In this document: piece by piece, positions 1 through 9,942 of the stretch
Layout: each line of letters begins with the position of its first letter
Numbering within the stretch: position 1 is the stretch's first letter
Assembly (NCBI GenBank): GCA_051649305.1
Contig: JBOFGV010000110.1
Span: forward strand, 1-64,000
Source: JADCCX01 sp051649305
Lineage (GTDB): Bacteria; Pseudomonadota; Alphaproteobacteria; Rhizobiales; Beijerinckiaceae
Direction of reading: 5' to 3'
Length of the DNA stretch: 64,000 nucleotides
Notes under the pieces: model-generated
Seen by the model: the letters and a program-made list of their open reading frames with translations, nothing else
Told to the model about the DNA's origin: nothing
Database searches by the model: none
Position numbers and translations under genes: made by a program

Positions 1-153
1 TCGCATGTCATTGTTGAAGGCTTGATCACGGAGCATCTTGCCGCTGGCGGCATGATGATTGCGGCAACGCATCTGCCGCTGAATGTTCCCTCCATGCGGG
101 AACTGGCTTTCAAAGCTGATGGAACATTTGCACTTGAGGGGTCAAAACAATGA
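1..153 (+). CDS. ccmA: Heme exporter ATPase CcmA, C-terminal end (partial)
   Basis: Frame 1 is open from the first base and encodes about 50 residues, ending in a TGA that overlaps the ccmB start by four bases (ATGA). The visible tail contains the stretch GGMMIAATHLPL, which resembles the region after Walker B and the H-loop histidine (THLPL) of CcmA. CcmA is the ATPase of the CcmAB complex, which uses ATP hydrolysis to drive heme release during cytochrome c maturation. The identification rests mainly on the H-loop region and on coupling to ccmB; the Walker A motif lies outside the window. Confidence 0.82.
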   Translation, partial: SHVIVEGLITEHLAAGGMMIAATHLPLNVPSMRELAFKADGTFALEGSKQ

Positions 154-818
154 CCGCCCTCCTCGCGCTCATCCGCCGTGATCTCACCATCGCCTCACGC
201 ATCGGTGGCGGGGCGGAACTCGGCATCGTGTTCTTCCTTTCGCTTGTGGCCATCGTGCCTTTTTCCATCGGGCCGGATCAGGCCTTGCTCGGCCGTCTGG
301 CTCCCGCCATCCTCTGGATTGCGGCCTTGCTAGCCACGCTGTTTGGCCTCGACCGCCTGTTTCAGGCCGATGAGGAAGAAGGCGTGCTGGATCAGTTCAT
401 GCTGGCTGAAACGCCGATGGAACTGATCGTGCTGGCGAAGTGTCTGGCACACTGGCTGACCACCGGTCTGGTGCTCTCACTGATGGCACCCGTCTTTGGC
501 CTGATGCTCAACCTGCCCGCCAGCGCCATGCTGCCGCTTGTCGCAACATTGTTGGTTGGCACGCCCGCGATCACCTTGATTGGTGCAGTAGGAGCCGCCA
601 TCACCGTCAGCCTCAGGCGCGGTGGGTTGCTGATGGCGGTGCTCGTTCTGCCGCTGTCCGTACCCACACTCATCTTTGGTGTGGGTGCGGCCAACACCGC
701 GATAGTCGGACCGACGCCATTTGGCACGCCGTTCATGCTGTTGCTGGCGACATCGCTGGTGGCGCTGGTGGTTTGCCCGCTGGCCGCTGCAGCTGCGATC
801 AGGCATGTGAGGGTGTAA
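150..818 (+). CDS. ccmB: Heme exporter protein CcmB
   Basis: This 222-residue protein is highly hydrophobic, with about six predicted membrane segments, and has the normal CcmB length. The N-terminal part (FLSLVAIVPFSIGPD, then DRLFQADEEEGVLDQ) carries the CcmB hallmark of an acidic loop after the second helix. CcmB is the membrane subunit that works with CcmA and CcmC in transferring heme to the CcmE chaperone in the periplasm. The start overlaps ccmA by four bases, so translation is probably coupled. The usual downstream ccmC, ccmD and ccmG are absent: the next gene is on the other strand and ends four bases away. Confidence 0.93.
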   Translation: MTALLALIRRDLTIASRIGGGAELGIVFFLSLVAIVPFSIGPDQALLGRLAPAILWIAALLATLFGLDRLFQADEEEGVLDQFMLAETPMELIVLAKCLAHWLTTGLVLSLMAPVFGLMLNLPASAMLPLVATLLVGTPAITLIGAVGAAITVSLRRGGLLMAVLVLPLSVPTLIFGVGAANTAIVGPTPFGTPFMLLLATSLVALVVCPLAAAAAIRHVRV

Positions 819-821
819 GGA

Positions 822-1325
822 TCAATCGCTCCCCAGATTCACAGGCTCCGCCGGAAAATCCCCGCGTGCCAGCCGCTCGGCCAGCGCCGCCAATCCCGGT
901 GGATCAATGTGGTCCTTGAGCTGGCGCAACTCGGTCATTGACCACCAGCCCACTTCTTCCACATCATCGTCTTCGGTGTCGGCCAGAAACTGTGTGTTCA
1001 CATAGGACGTCGCGGCCCTCACTACGAAATAGCGCTCCACCACGCAGACCTTCTTCTGGAAAAACGTTACGTCCTCCTCGCGCCAAGCCACCTCGGGCCC
1101 GATGGGGAGATCAAGCCCGGTTTCTTCCATGAGTTCGCGCGCTGCTGCCTCCCTCGCTGTCTCGCCTTTTTCCAATCCGCCACCGGGCGTGAACCACAGG
1201 CTTTTGACATGGCTGTAGGGCGGCGAAACCGGCGGCGTGGTACGATAGCGGATCAGGAGCAACCGGTTGGTCGGATCAAACACGAACAACCGTGCTGTCG
1301 GGCGCTTTCGCAACAACTGACTCAT
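822..1325 (-). CDS. NUDIX hydrolase
   Basis: A 167-residue protein with a complete Nudix box at about residues 49-71 (GGLEKGETAREAAARELMEE plus TGLD), matching the G-x5-E-x7-R-E-U-x-E-E-x-G-U pattern that binds the catalytic divalent metal. Such enzymes cleave nucleoside diphosphates linked to another group; the substrate cannot be read from the sequence. An RxxLLLIRY strand precedes the box, as in MutT-like members. It lies 12 bases downstream of the PLP dehydratase gene on the same strand, so the two may share a transcript. Confidence 0.9.
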   Translation of the reverse strand: MSQLLRKRPTARLFVFDPTNRLLLIRYRTTPPVSPPYSHVKSLWFTPGGGLEKGETAREAAARELMEETGLDLPIGPEVAWREEDVTFFQKKVCVVERYFVVRAATSYVNTQFLADTEDDDVEEVGWWSMTELRQLKDHIDPPGLAALAERLARGDFPAEPVNLGSD

Positions 1326-1337
1326 CTCAGCACAGCC

Positions 1338-2285
1338 TCAAGCAACAATCTCCGCGAGCTTCGCCAGATCCACATTGCCACCGCAGACCAGCACGCCCAC
1401 CCGCTCGGATTTCGCAGGCTTGTATGCACCGGAAAGCAGCGCTGCGAGGGCACAGGCTCCTCCCGGTTCGCTTGCAATCCGCATGCCAGACCACAGCTTT
1501 TGCATGGCGAGACGGATGGCGTCATCCGGCACCAGAACAACCTTGTCTACATTGGCGGCACAGGAAGCATAAACCTTGTCGCCCACGCTTTTTGCGCCCA
1601 GCGAATCCGCCGCGATGCTGTCCACACTGACATCAACGGAGCGGCCTGCCTTCAGGGCAGCATAAAGTGCTGTGGAGCCTTCGGGCTCAACACCGATGAC
1701 CTTCACACGTTTGCCGAACCAGATCGACATGCCCGCGATCAATCCACCGCCGCCTGAAGCGACAAGCACTGTATCCAGACCCTTGGCCTGCTTCTCCCAT
1801 TCCAGCGCAACCGTGCCCTGCCCCTCGATGGTCGGCCAGGCATCAAAGGCGTGAATGCCATAGGCACCTGATTCTTTCTGGTAAGCCTCGCAGAGCTCCA
1901 GTGCATCATTGTAGCGCTGACCCTTGACCACGACATCCGCACCAAACTCGCGGATTTTGGCGACCTTGGCGGCAGCTGAAATTTCCGGCACGAAAATGCG
2001 GGCCTTGTGTTTCAAAGTGCGGGCAGCATAGGCCACCGCAGCCCCATGGTTGCCGCCGGAGGCCGCTGCCACGCCAGCCTTTGGCATCTTCATTGATGTC
2101 AATGTGTTGAAAGCCCCGCGCGGCTTGAACGAACCAGCGTGCTGAAACAGCTCCAGCTTGAGCGAGAGATGGCGCGCAATACCGAACGCTCCGCTTGGCA
2201 AATCCAGCACAGGTGTCTGGCGCACATAGGGCTGGATGCGGCTGTAGGCCGAGCGGATGGACGTGCGGTTCACAGGTATTTTCAT
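1338..2285 (-). CDS. PLP-dependent threonine/serine dehydratase-like enzyme
   Basis: A 315-residue fold-type II PLP enzyme. The Schiff-base lysine is K54 in GSFKPRGAFN and the phosphate/substrate loop is ASGGNHG near residues 75-81; a glycine-rich VASGGGGLIAG segment follows near residue 175. These are the landmarks of the threonine dehydratase/serine racemase family, which makes 2-oxo acids and ammonia from threonine or serine. There is no C-terminal ACT regulatory domain, so it resembles the catabolic or short biosynthetic type. Hydroxyectoine-utilisation dehydratases (EutB-like) share this architecture and cannot be excluded. It lies between the NUDIX gene and a DUF429 gene on the same strand. 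Confidence 0.85.
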   Translation of the reverse strand: MKIPVNRTSIRSAYSRIQPYVRQTPVLDLPSGAFGIARHLSLKLELFQHAGSFKPRGAFNTLTSMKMPKAGVAAASGGNHGAAVAYAARTLKHKARIFVPEISAAAKVAKIREFGADVVVKGQRYNDALELCEAYQKESGAYGIHAFDAWPTIEGQGTVALEWEKQAKGLDTVLVASGGGGLIAGMSIWFGKRVKVIGVEPEGSTALYAALKAGRSVDVSVDSIAADSLGAKSVGDKVYASCAANVDKVVLVPDDAIRLAMQKLWSGMRIASEPGGACALAALLSGAYKPAKSERVGVLVCGGNVDLAKLAEIVA

Positions 2286-2314
2286 TTTGTCTCTTTCAGT
2301 GCATTCAAAACAGA

Positions 2315-3049
2315 TCAGGCCCAGATGCCCATGGGAATATCATAGGCATCCCGCTCCGGCTTTTCAGGAAAGCTGACCGCCGTACCCAGCGCCATTTTCT
2401 CGGCCACCCATGCGCAGGCACAGGCATCGAGAAAATCATCCACACCTACGCTCTTCGGAGGTTTCTGATCCAGAAACTCTTCTGCAAACCCGGCAACCTC
2501 GATCAGCAAGGATTTGCGCAAGGCAATGCCGGGCGCATGAATCGCTGACTTCATTTTCTTGGGTTCCGGCAAAGGCTTGCGGTCGTTCATCACCATGAAA
2601 GCGCCTTCGGGATGCGATTCCCGCATGATGGTGCAAAGGCCGGGATCATTGCGGATGAGTTCATCCAGCTCCCGGATTTTGGGAAACAGGTTATAGGCCT
2701 GAATGGAAATCTTGCGTGGCGGCTCTGATGTTGCCAGCGATTCATCGCAGGCTGCCGCAAAATCATGGGCATAGATGGCCCGGCGTGAGGGGATAGAAAA
2801 CAGGCTTGCCTTGCGCTCTCCCAGCAGCGCGCGCAATTCGCTTTCCGGTGCACGACCACCCGGCCCCACATGCTCTGGCAGGCCAATCGGCATATCAACG
2901 GCAATCAAGGCAGGCACCTTGGGATGGCGCAGCAATTCAGCCATGGTCTTGAACACCATGAGTTCCGCAGGCTTGCGCCCTGAGACATCACGCAGAACAA
3001 CCGCCCAACCCGGAGGGCAGCCGTCAGCCCCCGCCACCAATGTTGTCAT
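2315..3049 (-). CDS. DUF429 domain protein
   Basis: Starting at the ATG at 3049, preceded by a GGGAG ribosome site, the protein has 244 residues. The frame is open about 80 codons further upstream, but that part is basic, lacks a ribosome site and overlaps the divergent gene, so I reject it. The N-terminus GADGCPPGWAVV is typical of DUF429, a predicted RNase H-like nuclease family; acidic residues recur at VDMPIGLP and near the C-terminus (VDDFLDACACAWVAE). The role is unknown. It ends about 30 bases upstream of the dehydratase gene in the same direction. Confidence 0.82.
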   Translation of the reverse strand: MTTLVAGADGCPPGWAVVLRDVSGRKPAELMVFKTMAELLRHPKVPALIAVDMPIGLPEHVGPGGRAPESELRALLGERKASLFSIPSRRAIYAHDFAAACDESLATSEPPRKISIQAYNLFPKIRELDELIRNDPGLCTIMRESHPEGAFMVMNDRKPLPEPKKMKSAIHAPGIALRKSLLIEVAGFAEEFLDQKPPKSVGVDDFLDACACAWVAEKMALGTAVSFPEKPERDAYDIPMGIWA

Positions 3050-3133
3050 CAGACACTCCCGCCAGCCAAAGAGGTGGATTTGACGCTTCCACCATGGTTT
3101 TTCAAATCCCCTTATGCCAGAAGCATTCGTGTC

Positions 3134-3994
3134 ATGACCAGCCGCCTCTTGCGTTCTGCACTTTACATTCCTGCGACCAACCAGAAAGCGCTGGCGAAAG
3201 CGGGCAGCCTTGGTGCGGATGCTGTGATTGTGGACCTTGAGGATTCCGTTGCGCCTGATGCGAAGGCTACGGCGCGGGGAGGACTTCAACAGCTGAATGC
3301 CTTAAGCGGCACATTGCAGATCATCCGTGTCAATGCTGCGGGATCAGAATGGCACGAAGCCGATATTGCGGCTTGCGCCAACCTGCCTGTCAACGCTCTG
3401 CTTCTGCCAAAGGTCAACAGTGCTGATGATATCCTCGCCCTGAGGCAACGTATGGCAAACCACGGTCTCAACTCATCGATCACCATCTGGGCCATGATCG
3501 AGACGCCCCGTGGTGTTCTGAACGCTGCCGCCATTGCAGAAGCGCTTGGCTCTGATGGCGTCATGGTCATGGGCCTCAATGACCTGTCGAAGGAGACAGG
3601 CATGGCGCAAACCGCCGGTCGTCTGCCCATGGTGCATGCGCTTTCCGCCTGTGTGCTGGCCGCAAGGGCCTATGGTCTGGCCATTGTCGACGGTGTCTTT
3701 AATGCACTGGACGATGCAGAGGGTTATGAGACGGAATGCAGGCAGGGCCGCGACTTTGGCTTTGACGGCAAGACATTGATCCACCCAAAACAGATAGCCC
3801 CAGCCAATGCAGCCTTTGGTCCATCCGCAGATCAGATCGCGGAGGCAACCACAATCGTCACGGCTTTTGACGCGCCTCAAAACACGGGCAAAGGCGTCAT
3901 TGCGCTCAACGGGAAGATGGTGGAAAGACTGCACCTTGAAATGGCGCGGACGGTGCTCGCCAGGGCAGCGGCAATCGAAACCAAAGGGCATTAA
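3134..3994 (+). CDS. HpcH/HpaI aldolase or citrate lyase beta (CitE)-like CoA lyase
   Basis: The protein of 286 residues begins RLLRSALYIPATNQKAL, typical of CitE-like lyases, and carries VIVDLEDSVAPDAK with the acidic metal and substrate ligands, then MIETPRGVLNA with a second metal-ligand glutamate. Family members cleave or form C-C bonds of malyl-, citramalyl- or citryl-CoA in a TIM barrel. No citrate lyase alpha or gamma subunit genes are nearby, so a stand-alone malyl-CoA or citramalyl-CoA lyase activity is more likely than citrate fermentation. The ATG at 3134 is chosen over an upstream start because it aligns with the conserved N-terminus. A sugar kinase gene follows after five bases. 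Confidence 0.85.
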   Translation: MTSRLLRSALYIPATNQKALAKAGSLGADAVIVDLEDSVAPDAKATARGGLQQLNALSGTLQIIRVNAAGSEWHEADIAACANLPVNALLLPKVNSADDILALRQRMANHGLNSSITIWAMIETPRGVLNAAAIAEALGSDGVMVMGLNDLSKETGMAQTAGRLPMVHALSACVLAARAYGLAIVDGVFNALDDAEGYETECRQGRDFGFDGKTLIHPKQIAPANAAFGPSADQIAEATTIVTAFDAPQNTGKGVIALNGKMVERLHLEMARTVLARAAAIETKGH

Positions 3995-3999
3995 ACTCC

Positions 4000-4923
4000 A
4001 TGTTTCTGGTTTGCGGCGAAGCTGTGATCGATCTCTTCGGCAATCCAGCCGAACTGTCGTTTCGCGGCCAGCCAGCAGGCTCGCCTTTCAATGTGGCCGT
4101 CGGTCTGGCACGCATGGATTGCCAGACTTCGTTTGTGACAGGCCTTTCGCAGGATGCCTTTGGCAGGCAACTGATCGCCGCGCTGGAGGCCGAAGGCGTG
4201 GACTCGTCGCTGGCTCCACGCACCGAGCGCCCGACCATCCTCTCATTCATCATGGTCAAGCCTGATGGCAGCCCGGACTATGCCTTCTACGGTGACAATG
4301 GTGCTGACCTTCAGGTGACAGCGGAAGCCTTTTCCAAAGCCCTGCCGGAGAGCATAAAGGCTGTGCACGTCGGCGGATTTCCGATGGCCGTCAGCCCTTC
4401 CAAAGAAGCCTATGCAGCACTCATCAAGCGCGAAGCAAACCAGCGCTTTGTCTCGCTTGATCCCAATATCCGCACCAAGCTCATTGGCGACATCGATGTC
4501 TTCCGCGATCACTTTGAGGGGCTGTGCCAGCATGCAGCTCTGATCAAAGCAAGCAGCGAGGATGTGGAGCATCTCTATGCGGGCGTCGACACCATGACGA
4601 TTGCCAAACGCTGGCGCACTCTTGGTGCAGGCACGGTGATCATGACGGACGGTGGGCGCGGCGCTTTTGCACTGAACCAGAATGGCGTCACACTGGAAAA
4701 ATCAACGCCTGTCACGGTAAAAGACACCGTGGGCGCTGGTGACAGTTTCATGTCGGCCACTCTCGCAGCACTTCAGGATCATAACCTTTTGGATCGCGCC
4801 CGTCTGGCGTCTGCAACTGCTGAACAGCTGCGGAAAGTCCTGCAGTTTGCCAACCGTGCGGCTGGCATCACCTGCACAAGGCAAGGGGCCAATCCACCAA
4901 CCCGCGCCGCGTTGCTGTCATGA
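4000..4923 (+). CDS. PfkB-family carbohydrate kinase (fructokinase-like)
   Basis: This 307-residue kinase has the two PfkB signatures: GQPAGSPFNVAVGLARM near residues 27-43 and the catalytic DTVGAGDSFMSATL near residue 245, where the aspartate of GAGD is the base. The opening FLVCGEAVIDLF is usual for fructokinase-like members. It should phosphorylate a sugar with ATP in the cytoplasm; the sugar is not determined. The gene starts five bases after the CitE-like lyase and overlaps the glycosyltransferase by four bases (ATGA), so the three are probably one transcript. Confidence 0.88.
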   Translation: MFLVCGEAVIDLFGNPAELSFRGQPAGSPFNVAVGLARMDCQTSFVTGLSQDAFGRQLIAALEAEGVDSSLAPRTERPTILSFIMVKPDGSPDYAFYGDNGADLQVTAEAFSKALPESIKAVHVGGFPMAVSPSKEAYAALIKREANQRFVSLDPNIRTKLIGDIDVFRDHFEGLCQHAALIKASSEDVEHLYAGVDTMTIAKRWRTLGAGTVIMTDGGRGAFALNQNGVTLEKSTPVTVKDTVGAGDSFMSATLAALQDHNLLDRARLASATAEQLRKVLQFANRAAGITCTRQGANPPTRAALLS

Positions 4924-6074
4924 CGGAGCCGCGCCGCAAACTGCTGTTCGTTGCAACAGAAGACTGGTTCTTCTGTTCGCATTTCCTGCCCATGGCGCGG
5001 GCAGCCCTCGCTGCTGGTTTTGATGTGGCGGTCGCCTGCCGCGTGCGCGAGCATGGTCAGATTATTGAGAACCTGGGCTGCCGCGTCATCCCGCTGGAGG
5101 CCGACCGCAAGTCGCTCAACCCGCTGGCGATTGTGGGCACCTTTGCCCGCATGCGCCGTATGATGATGCAGGAAAAACCGGATATCGTGCATCTCATCGC
5201 ACTGCGCTCCATCATCATTGGCGGCCTCGCAGCGCGCATCGCAGGCATTCGCCGCCGTGTGATTGCGCTCACGGGCATGGGATTGCTGGGGGTTGCAGAC
5301 ACAACGAAAGCGAAGGCTGCGCGTGCTGTCATACGACTGTTCATCCGCACTGTGTCCGATGGCAAGGCAGCGCGCTTCCTGTTTGAAAACCGCAGCGATC
5401 CCTTGCTGCTGGGACTGAAGCCCGATGATCAGACCAAGGTGACCATTGTGGGGGGTGCGGGCATTGATCCAGCCATCTTCAAACCACAACAGTTCCCGAC
5501 AGGTCCCGGCATCCGCATCGCGCTCATTGCCCGCATGCTGTGGTCGAAGGGTGTGGACACAGCCGTGGAGGCCATCAAGCTTGCGCGCGCACAAGGCGCG
5601 GATGTCACGCTGTCTCTATACGGCGCGCCGGACCCCGCCAACCCCAAAGCCATCCCTGAAAGCACCTTGCAGGACTGGGCCAAAACACCGGGCATCCACT
5701 GGCGCGGAAAGATTGCGCAGAGTGATGTGCCCGCCGTCTGGGCTGCGCATCATCTGGCCACATTGCCTTCGCGCGGCGGCGAGGGCCTGCCCCGCACCTT
5801 GCTCGAAGCGGCGGCCTGCGGACGGGCCATCCTAACCACCGATGTGCCAGGCTGCCGCGATTTAGTCCGCAACGGGATAGAGGGTCTGGTTGTGCCTGCT
5901 GGCGACCCGCAGGCGCTTGCGCGCGCCATTATGCATATGAGCATCAATCTGGAAGACATTGCCCAGATGGGACAGGCCGCACGCCAGCGCGTGCTTGATG
6001 GCCACACAGAGGATGCTGTTGGCCAAAGCGTTGTAGCGCTTTATCAATCGATGCTTGCTGCAGCTCCCGTCTGA
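4920..6074 (+). CDS. Glycosyltransferase family 4 protein
   Basis: A 384-residue GT-B glycosyltransferase. The N-terminal half has the acceptor-side Rossmann fold (ATEDWFFCSHFLPMARAA), and the C-terminal half carries the nucleotide-sugar site with RMLWSKGVDTAVEAI and the E-x7-E motif in RGGEGLPRTLLEAAACG, followed by TDVPGCRDLV. Such enzymes transfer a sugar to a lipid carrier or growing surface glycan. There is no polysaccharide cluster around it; it sits between a sugar kinase (four-base overlap) and a protein methyltransferase gene. Acceptor and product are unknown. Confidence 0.88.
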   Translation: MTEPRRKLLFVATEDWFFCSHFLPMARAALAAGFDVAVACRVREHGQIIENLGCRVIPLEADRKSLNPLAIVGTFARMRRMMMQEKPDIVHLIALRSIIIGGLAARIAGIRRRVIALTGMGLLGVADTTKAKAARAVIRLFIRTVSDGKAARFLFENRSDPLLLGLKPDDQTKVTIVGGAGIDPAIFKPQQFPTGPGIRIALIARMLWSKGVDTAVEAIKLARAQGADVTLSLYGAPDPANPKAIPESTLQDWAKTPGIHWRGKIAQSDVPAVWAAHHLATLPSRGGEGLPRTLLEAAACGRAILTTDVPGCRDLVRNGIEGLVVPAGDPQALARAIMHMSINLEDIAQMGQAARQRVLDGHTEDAVGQSVVALYQSMLAAAPV

Positions 6075-6075
6075 C

Positions 6076-6732
6076 ATGCCAGTCATCAGCGATCAGGCCC
6101 AGTTCATCCAGCAAAACACACGCCTTTTGCCCGTGCCCCACACGCCTGAAATCAGGCTCTATGTGGCGGATGAAGCAACGACACTCTGGCAGAAAACCGA
6201 GGACGAACTGGGAGAGATCGGCTTGCCGCCGCCGTTCTGGGCCTTCGCCTGGGCAGGTGGACAAGCGCTGGCGCGATACATTCTCGATAACCCGGGTATT
6301 GTGCGCGGAAAGCGCGTGCTGGATTTCGCCTCAGGCTCCGGCCTTGTGGCCATCGCTGCAGCCATGGCAGGAGCGAGCCATGTGGAAGCGGCTGACATCG
6401 ATGCCTTTGCCATCGCAGCGATTGTACTCAATGCTGAAGTAAATGGCGTGGCCGACAGGATAAGCACCACGATCACCGATACCATCGGCAACCATGGACC
6501 ATGGGATGTTATTCTGGCGGGTGATATCTGCTACCAGAAGGATATCGCAGCAAAGGTGACGGACTGGCTGCAGGATTTGCATGTTGCCGGAAAGACCGTC
6601 CTGATAGGCGATCCCGGCCGGAGCTATCTGCCTCGCACATCGCTTGTGTCTGTTGCCAGTTATCAGGTACCCACCACACGGGCGCTTGAGGACAATGATA
6701 TCAAGAACAGCAGCGTCTGGCGTTTTGCCTGA
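6076..6732 (+). CDS. Class I methyltransferase of the METTL20 (ETF-beta lysine) type
   Basis: The 218-residue product matches the bacterial METTL20 group: an N-terminal FIQQNTRLLPVPHTPEIRLY, then PPPFWAFAWAGGQALARY, the SAM motif VLDFASGSGLVAIAAAMAG, the acidic AADIDAFA strand and AGDICYQ. Members of this family trimethylate or dimethylate lysines of the electron transfer flavoprotein beta subunit, and the Agrobacterium homologue also acts on ribosomal protein L7/L12. Assignment is by family resemblance; targets here are inferred. The ATG at 6076 follows the glycosyltransferase stop by one base, so I prefer it to the overlapping upstream ATG at 6055. Confidence 0.84.
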   Translation: MPVISDQAQFIQQNTRLLPVPHTPEIRLYVADEATTLWQKTEDELGEIGLPPPFWAFAWAGGQALARYILDNPGIVRGKRVLDFASGSGLVAIAAAMAGASHVEAADIDAFAIAAIVLNAEVNGVADRISTTITDTIGNHGPWDVILAGDICYQKDIAAKVTDWLQDLHVAGKTVLIGDPGRSYLPRTSLVSVASYQVPTTRALEDNDIKNSSVWRFA

Positions 6733-6743
6733 AAGGACATGTT

Positions 6744-7175
6744 TTGAACAATACAGCCCAAGCCAAAACTGGTGCTATCCTGACCGAAGTCACCCTGCGG
6801 TATTCCGACATGGATGCACTGGGCCATCTTAACAACGCTGTCTATGCCACGCTCTATGAGGCTGGTCGCGTCGCCTATGTTACGGATATCCTGAATGATG
6901 TCACGCCAGCCGACACAGGCTATGTCATTGTCAAACTGACCATCGAGTTCAAGGCCGAGGCGCATTTCCCCGGTGTTGCTGCTGTCAGCACCCGCATCTC
7001 GCATATCGGCGGAAGTTCCATGACTTTTGATCAGTCGATCAGCATTGGGGGCAAACTCGTGTCCACAGCTGAAAGCATCTGCGCCCTGTTTGACTTGAAA
7101 CGCCGCAAGGCCACGCGTTGTCCTGATGATTTGCGTGAGAAGGTCGCTGGCCTGAATGCCGCTATACAGGGCTGA
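6744..7175 (+). CDS. Acyl-CoA thioesterase (4HBT hot-dog fold)
   Basis: The protein of 143 residues carries the hot-dog signature RYSDMDALGHLNNAVYATLYEAGR, in which the aspartate of the DxxGHxNNxxY motif is the usual active-site acid. Such enzymes hydrolyse acyl-CoA esters, as in YbgC-like and 4-hydroxybenzoyl-CoA thioesterases. The reading frame has no ATG before the conserved region; a TTG at 6744 with GAAAGGA seven bases upstream is the best start. It follows the METTL20-like gene by 11 bases and probably belongs to the same transcript. Substrate not determined. Confidence 0.85.
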   Translation: MNNTAQAKTGAILTEVTLRYSDMDALGHLNNAVYATLYEAGRVAYVTDILNDVTPADTGYVIVKLTIEFKAEAHFPGVAAVSTRISHIGGSSMTFDQSISIGGKLVSTAESICALFDLKRRKATRCPDDLREKVAGLNAAIQG

Positions 7176-7215
7176 AAACTTGCCTTAGCCTTGCACCGAT
7201 GTGTGAGTTCCCGCT

Positions 7216-8826
<1,611 letters not shown>

Positions 8827-8829
8827 CCC

Positions 8830-9792
8830 TTACTTCTTCAGCAGCTGCTTGTACTTCTCTACCTCGGCAGGAACCAGCTGACCCAGATGCGCCGGTGTCA
8901 ACTCTGCTTCAGCAGGCGCAATGGTTGCGAGTTCATTGAAACGCTTCTGCACGATCTCGCTCTTCAAGGCAGCGCGCAGAGCTGCGTTCAGGCGGTCAAC
9001 CACAGCCTGAGGTGTGCCCTTGGGCGCAAACAGCGCGTTCCATCCCTGAAGGGAGAAGGCAGGCAGACCAGCTTCAGCCGAGGTTGGCACGTTTGGCAAG
9101 GAAGCGATGCGGCTTGTTGTGGCCACCGCCATCGCCTTCACAGATCCTGCTGTCACATGGCTCTGGAGCGAGGTGGCTGCATCGCAGACACCGTCGATCT
9201 GGCCAGCCAGCACATCGTTCAGCGCAGGTGCCGCACCACGGTAGCCGATCAGTTGTGCCTCACCACCCACGGCCTGCATGAAGTTGAGGCAGATCAGATA
9301 GTTGGAAGAACCTGTACCAGCATGACCCAATGTCACCTTGCCGGGGTTCTTGCGAATGTAATCCACAAACTCGGCCATGGTGTTGGCGGTCGATTCTTTC
9401 TTGATCGCAATCATGGGCGAGGTTTTTGCGACAAGCCCGATCGGCACAAAATCAGCCGGTGTGTAGGTCAGGTTATCATAGATCGAATACCCGGCAGCAT
9501 TGGTGCCGCTGTTGCCGATGGCAATGGTGTAGCCATCAGCCGTTGCCCGCGCGGTGCGGGACAGGGCCGCTGAACCACCGGCACCTGGCACGTTCTCATG
9601 GGTGATCCGCTGGCCAAGGTTCTGCCCCATCTGATCAGCTACAATGCGCGCAATCACATCCGATGTACCGCCAGCCGCGAAGGGCACAATCATCGTGATT
9701 GGCCGGTTGGGGAAGGTTTCCTGCGCCTGCGCCTGAACACCAAGGAGCATGAAAATTCCACATGCAACTTTACCTATTTGACGAACGTTCAT
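8830..9792 (-). CDS. Tripartite tricarboxylate transporter (TctC/Bug) periplasmic binding protein
   Basis: A 320-residue protein with a Sec signal peptide (cleavage probably after QAQA near residue 24) followed by the Bug/TctC opening FPNRPITMIVPFAAGGTSDVIAR. The family binds carboxylated or small organic solutes in the periplasm and hands them to TctAB membrane proteins or to sensors. No tctA or tctB gene is nearby, as is common for Bug proteins in Proteobacteria. It ends three bases from the converging ABC ATPase gene and is divergent from the chemoreceptor gene across a 150-base gap. Ligand unknown. Confidence 0.9.
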   Translation of the reverse strand: MNVRQIGKVACGIFMLLGVQAQAQETFPNRPITMIVPFAAGGTSDVIARIVADQMGQNLGQRITHENVPGAGGSAALSRTARATADGYTIAIGNSGTNAAGYSIYDNLTYTPADFVPIGLVAKTSPMIAIKKESTANTMAEFVDYIRKNPGKVTLGHAGTGSSNYLICLNFMQAVGGEAQLIGYRGAAPALNDVLAGQIDGVCDAATSLQSHVTAGSVKAMAVATTSRIASLPNVPTSAEAGLPAFSLQGWNALFAPKGTPQAVVDRLNAALRAALKSEIVQKRFNELATIAPAEAELTPAHLGQLVPAEVEKYKQLLKK

Positions 9793-9942
9793 GATCTTTC
9801 CAACTCCCTTGATCCAAAGAAACTTTGAATTCTTTTTGTTTTACAGGGGGATACCCCGATATTTATCCGGCAAAGCTAACCCAACGTTAAGAGAATTCCC
9901 GTACTTTTAACAGGAATTTACTCGAAACAGACTGAATATCAA

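Noticed and set aside
2315..3289. DUF429 protein with an 80-residue N-terminal extension
   Set aside because: The extension overlaps the start of the divergent lyase gene, is basic and has no ribosome site; ATG 3049 has a GGGAG site and a typical N-terminus.
3134..3994. Citrate lyase beta subunit of a fermentative cit operon
   Set aside because: No citD, citF or citC genes adjoin; the protein is the stand-alone CitE-like type.
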